64,000 nt of DNA from Rhizobium tibeticum. Lineage in GTDB: Bacteria; Pseudomonadota; Alphaproteobacteria; Rhizobiales; Rhizobiaceae. The DNA lies in the NCBI RefSeq assembly GCF_900110205.1, contig NZ_FOCV01000007.1, positions 124,001-188,000 on the forward strand. Direction: 5' to 3'. Shown one piece after another: positions 63,317 through 64,000 of the stretch (positions are counted from its first letter, which is position 1; each line of letters opens with the position of its first letter). The notes under the pieces are model-generated. The model had not been told where the DNA came from and did no database searches. It was given only the letters and a program-made list of their open reading frames with translations. The translations under genes were made by a program, and so were the position numbers.

Positions 63317-64000
63317 TGAATGGTCAGCCACTTCTAAACGTTCAGGGCGTTGAAACCTATTATGGCAACATCCGGGCCCTGGCCGGAATTGATGTCGAGG
63401 TCCATCGCGGCGAGATCGTCAGTCTGATCGGTGCCAACGGCGCCGGCAAGTCGACCCTGATGATGACAATTTGCGGAAGCCCACAGGCACGCACCGGCTC
63501 GGTGATCTTCGATGGCCAGGACATCACGCGTCTGCCGACGCACGAGATCGCACGGCTGCGCATCGCCCAGTCGCCGGAGGGGCGGCGCATTTTCCCGCGC
63601 ATGACCGTCATGGAAAATCTCCAGATGGGCGCTGGCCTCGACAACCTGAAATATTTCAGCCAGGACGTCGAGAAAGTCTTTGCGATGTTCCCGCGCCTGA
63701 AGGAACGCCAAGGCCAGCGCGGCGGCACGCTCTCGGGAGGCGAGCAGCAGATGCTCTCGATCGGTCGCGCGCTGATGGCGCGTCCGAAGCTGCTGCTTCT
63801 CGACGAGCCCTCGCTTGGTCTCGCGCCGCTGATCGTCAAGGGCATTTTCGCGGCGATCAAGAAATTGAACAAGGAAGAAGGGCTAACCGTCTTCCTCGTG
63901 GAGCAGAACGCTTTTGCAGCTCTGCGCTTGTCGGACCGTGCCTATGTCATGGTCAACGGCAAGGTCACAATGAGCGGTTCCGGTATGGAGCTGCTCGCAA
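63316..64000 (+). CDS. livF: LivF/BraG branched-chain amino-acid ABC ATPase, 3' end cut by the window
   Basis: About 228 residues are visible before the right edge. Walker A GANGAGKS, the ICGSPQARTG region, the signature LSGGEQQMLSIGRALM, Walker B LLLLDEPSLGLAP and the H-loop-like VEQNAFAALRLSD are all present. It pairs with LivG as the second ATPase. ATG overlaps the livG stop (TGATG). No livK/livJ binding-protein gene is in the window; it may lie beyond the edge or elsewhere. Confidence 0.95.
   Translation, partial: MNGQPLLNVQGVETYYGNIRALAGIDVEVHRGEIVSLIGANGAGKSTLMMTICGSPQARTGSVIFDGQDITRLPTHEIARLRIAQSPEGRRIFPRMTVMENLQMGAGLDNLKYFSQDVEKVFAMFPRLKERQGQRGGTLSGGEQQMLSIGRALMARPKLLLLDEPSLGLAPLIVKGIFAAIKKLNKEEGLTVFLVEQNAFAALRLSDRAYVMVNGKVTMSGSGMELLA

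Overview
The window looks like a chromosomal segment of a Rhizobiaceae alphaproteobacterium (Rhizobium/Agrobacterium/Sinorhizobium relatives). The evidence is a succinoglycan-type exo cluster, the rkpK-lpsL sugar-nucleotide pair, an RpoH1-like sigma factor, and the rhizobial ctrA/chpT/sciP/eipA neighbourhood, all in high-GC DNA. I saw no rRNA, tRNA, CRISPR array or intact insertion sequence. The species cannot be fixed from sequence alone.

Region 1 (1-12856) is an exopolysaccharide cluster. On the minus strand lie exoH, exoK, an in-frame exoL-exoA fusion and exoM, which runs off the left edge. Next come exoW (+), exoU and exoX (-), then exoY-exoF-exoQ-exoZ (+) behind a 792-base control region. 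exoI, exoT and exoV are missing from the positions they hold in the classical Sinorhizobium map.

Region 2 (12851-31337) is an efflux and detoxification block. It has two RND pump/adaptor pairs, a MarR regulator with an EmrA/EmrB-type pump, a 3-methyladenine DNA glycosylase, two LysR regulators, two short-chain dehydrogenases and an alpha/beta-hydrolase-like protein. The EmrB gene carries an amber codon where a tryptophan is expected. The hydrolase-like protein has lost its nucleophile serine. Several clear palindromes sit between the divergent regulators and pumps.

Region 3 (31338-45878) holds a frameshifted epimerase remnant, a PAS-GGDEF-EAL protein and a minus-strand pmm-manC-rkpK-lpsL operon making GDP-mannose and UDP-uronic acids for surface polysaccharides. 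It also holds ung, an MhqO/MhqD-like pair, a GreA/Rnk-like factor, a GNAT protein, a DMT exporter and purA.

Region 4 (45939-58642) is an envelope and cell-cycle block. It contains a large acidic single-pass membrane protein, rpoH, rluD, a TrmH/SpoU methyltransferase, a coiled-coil membrane protein, eipA, chpT, a lone receiver protein, ctrA, a fliJ-like gene, sciP and a LuxR-family solo. The ctrA upstream region contains four GANTC (CcrM methylation) sites within 130 bases. ChpT phosphorylates CtrA, SciP restrains it, and EipA acts in the envelope, so this is a compact cell-cycle/envelope hub.

Region 5 (58930-64000) carries cysQ and the branched-chain amino-acid ABC transporter genes livH-livM-livG-livF. 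livF is cut by the right edge, and no binding-protein gene is inside the window.
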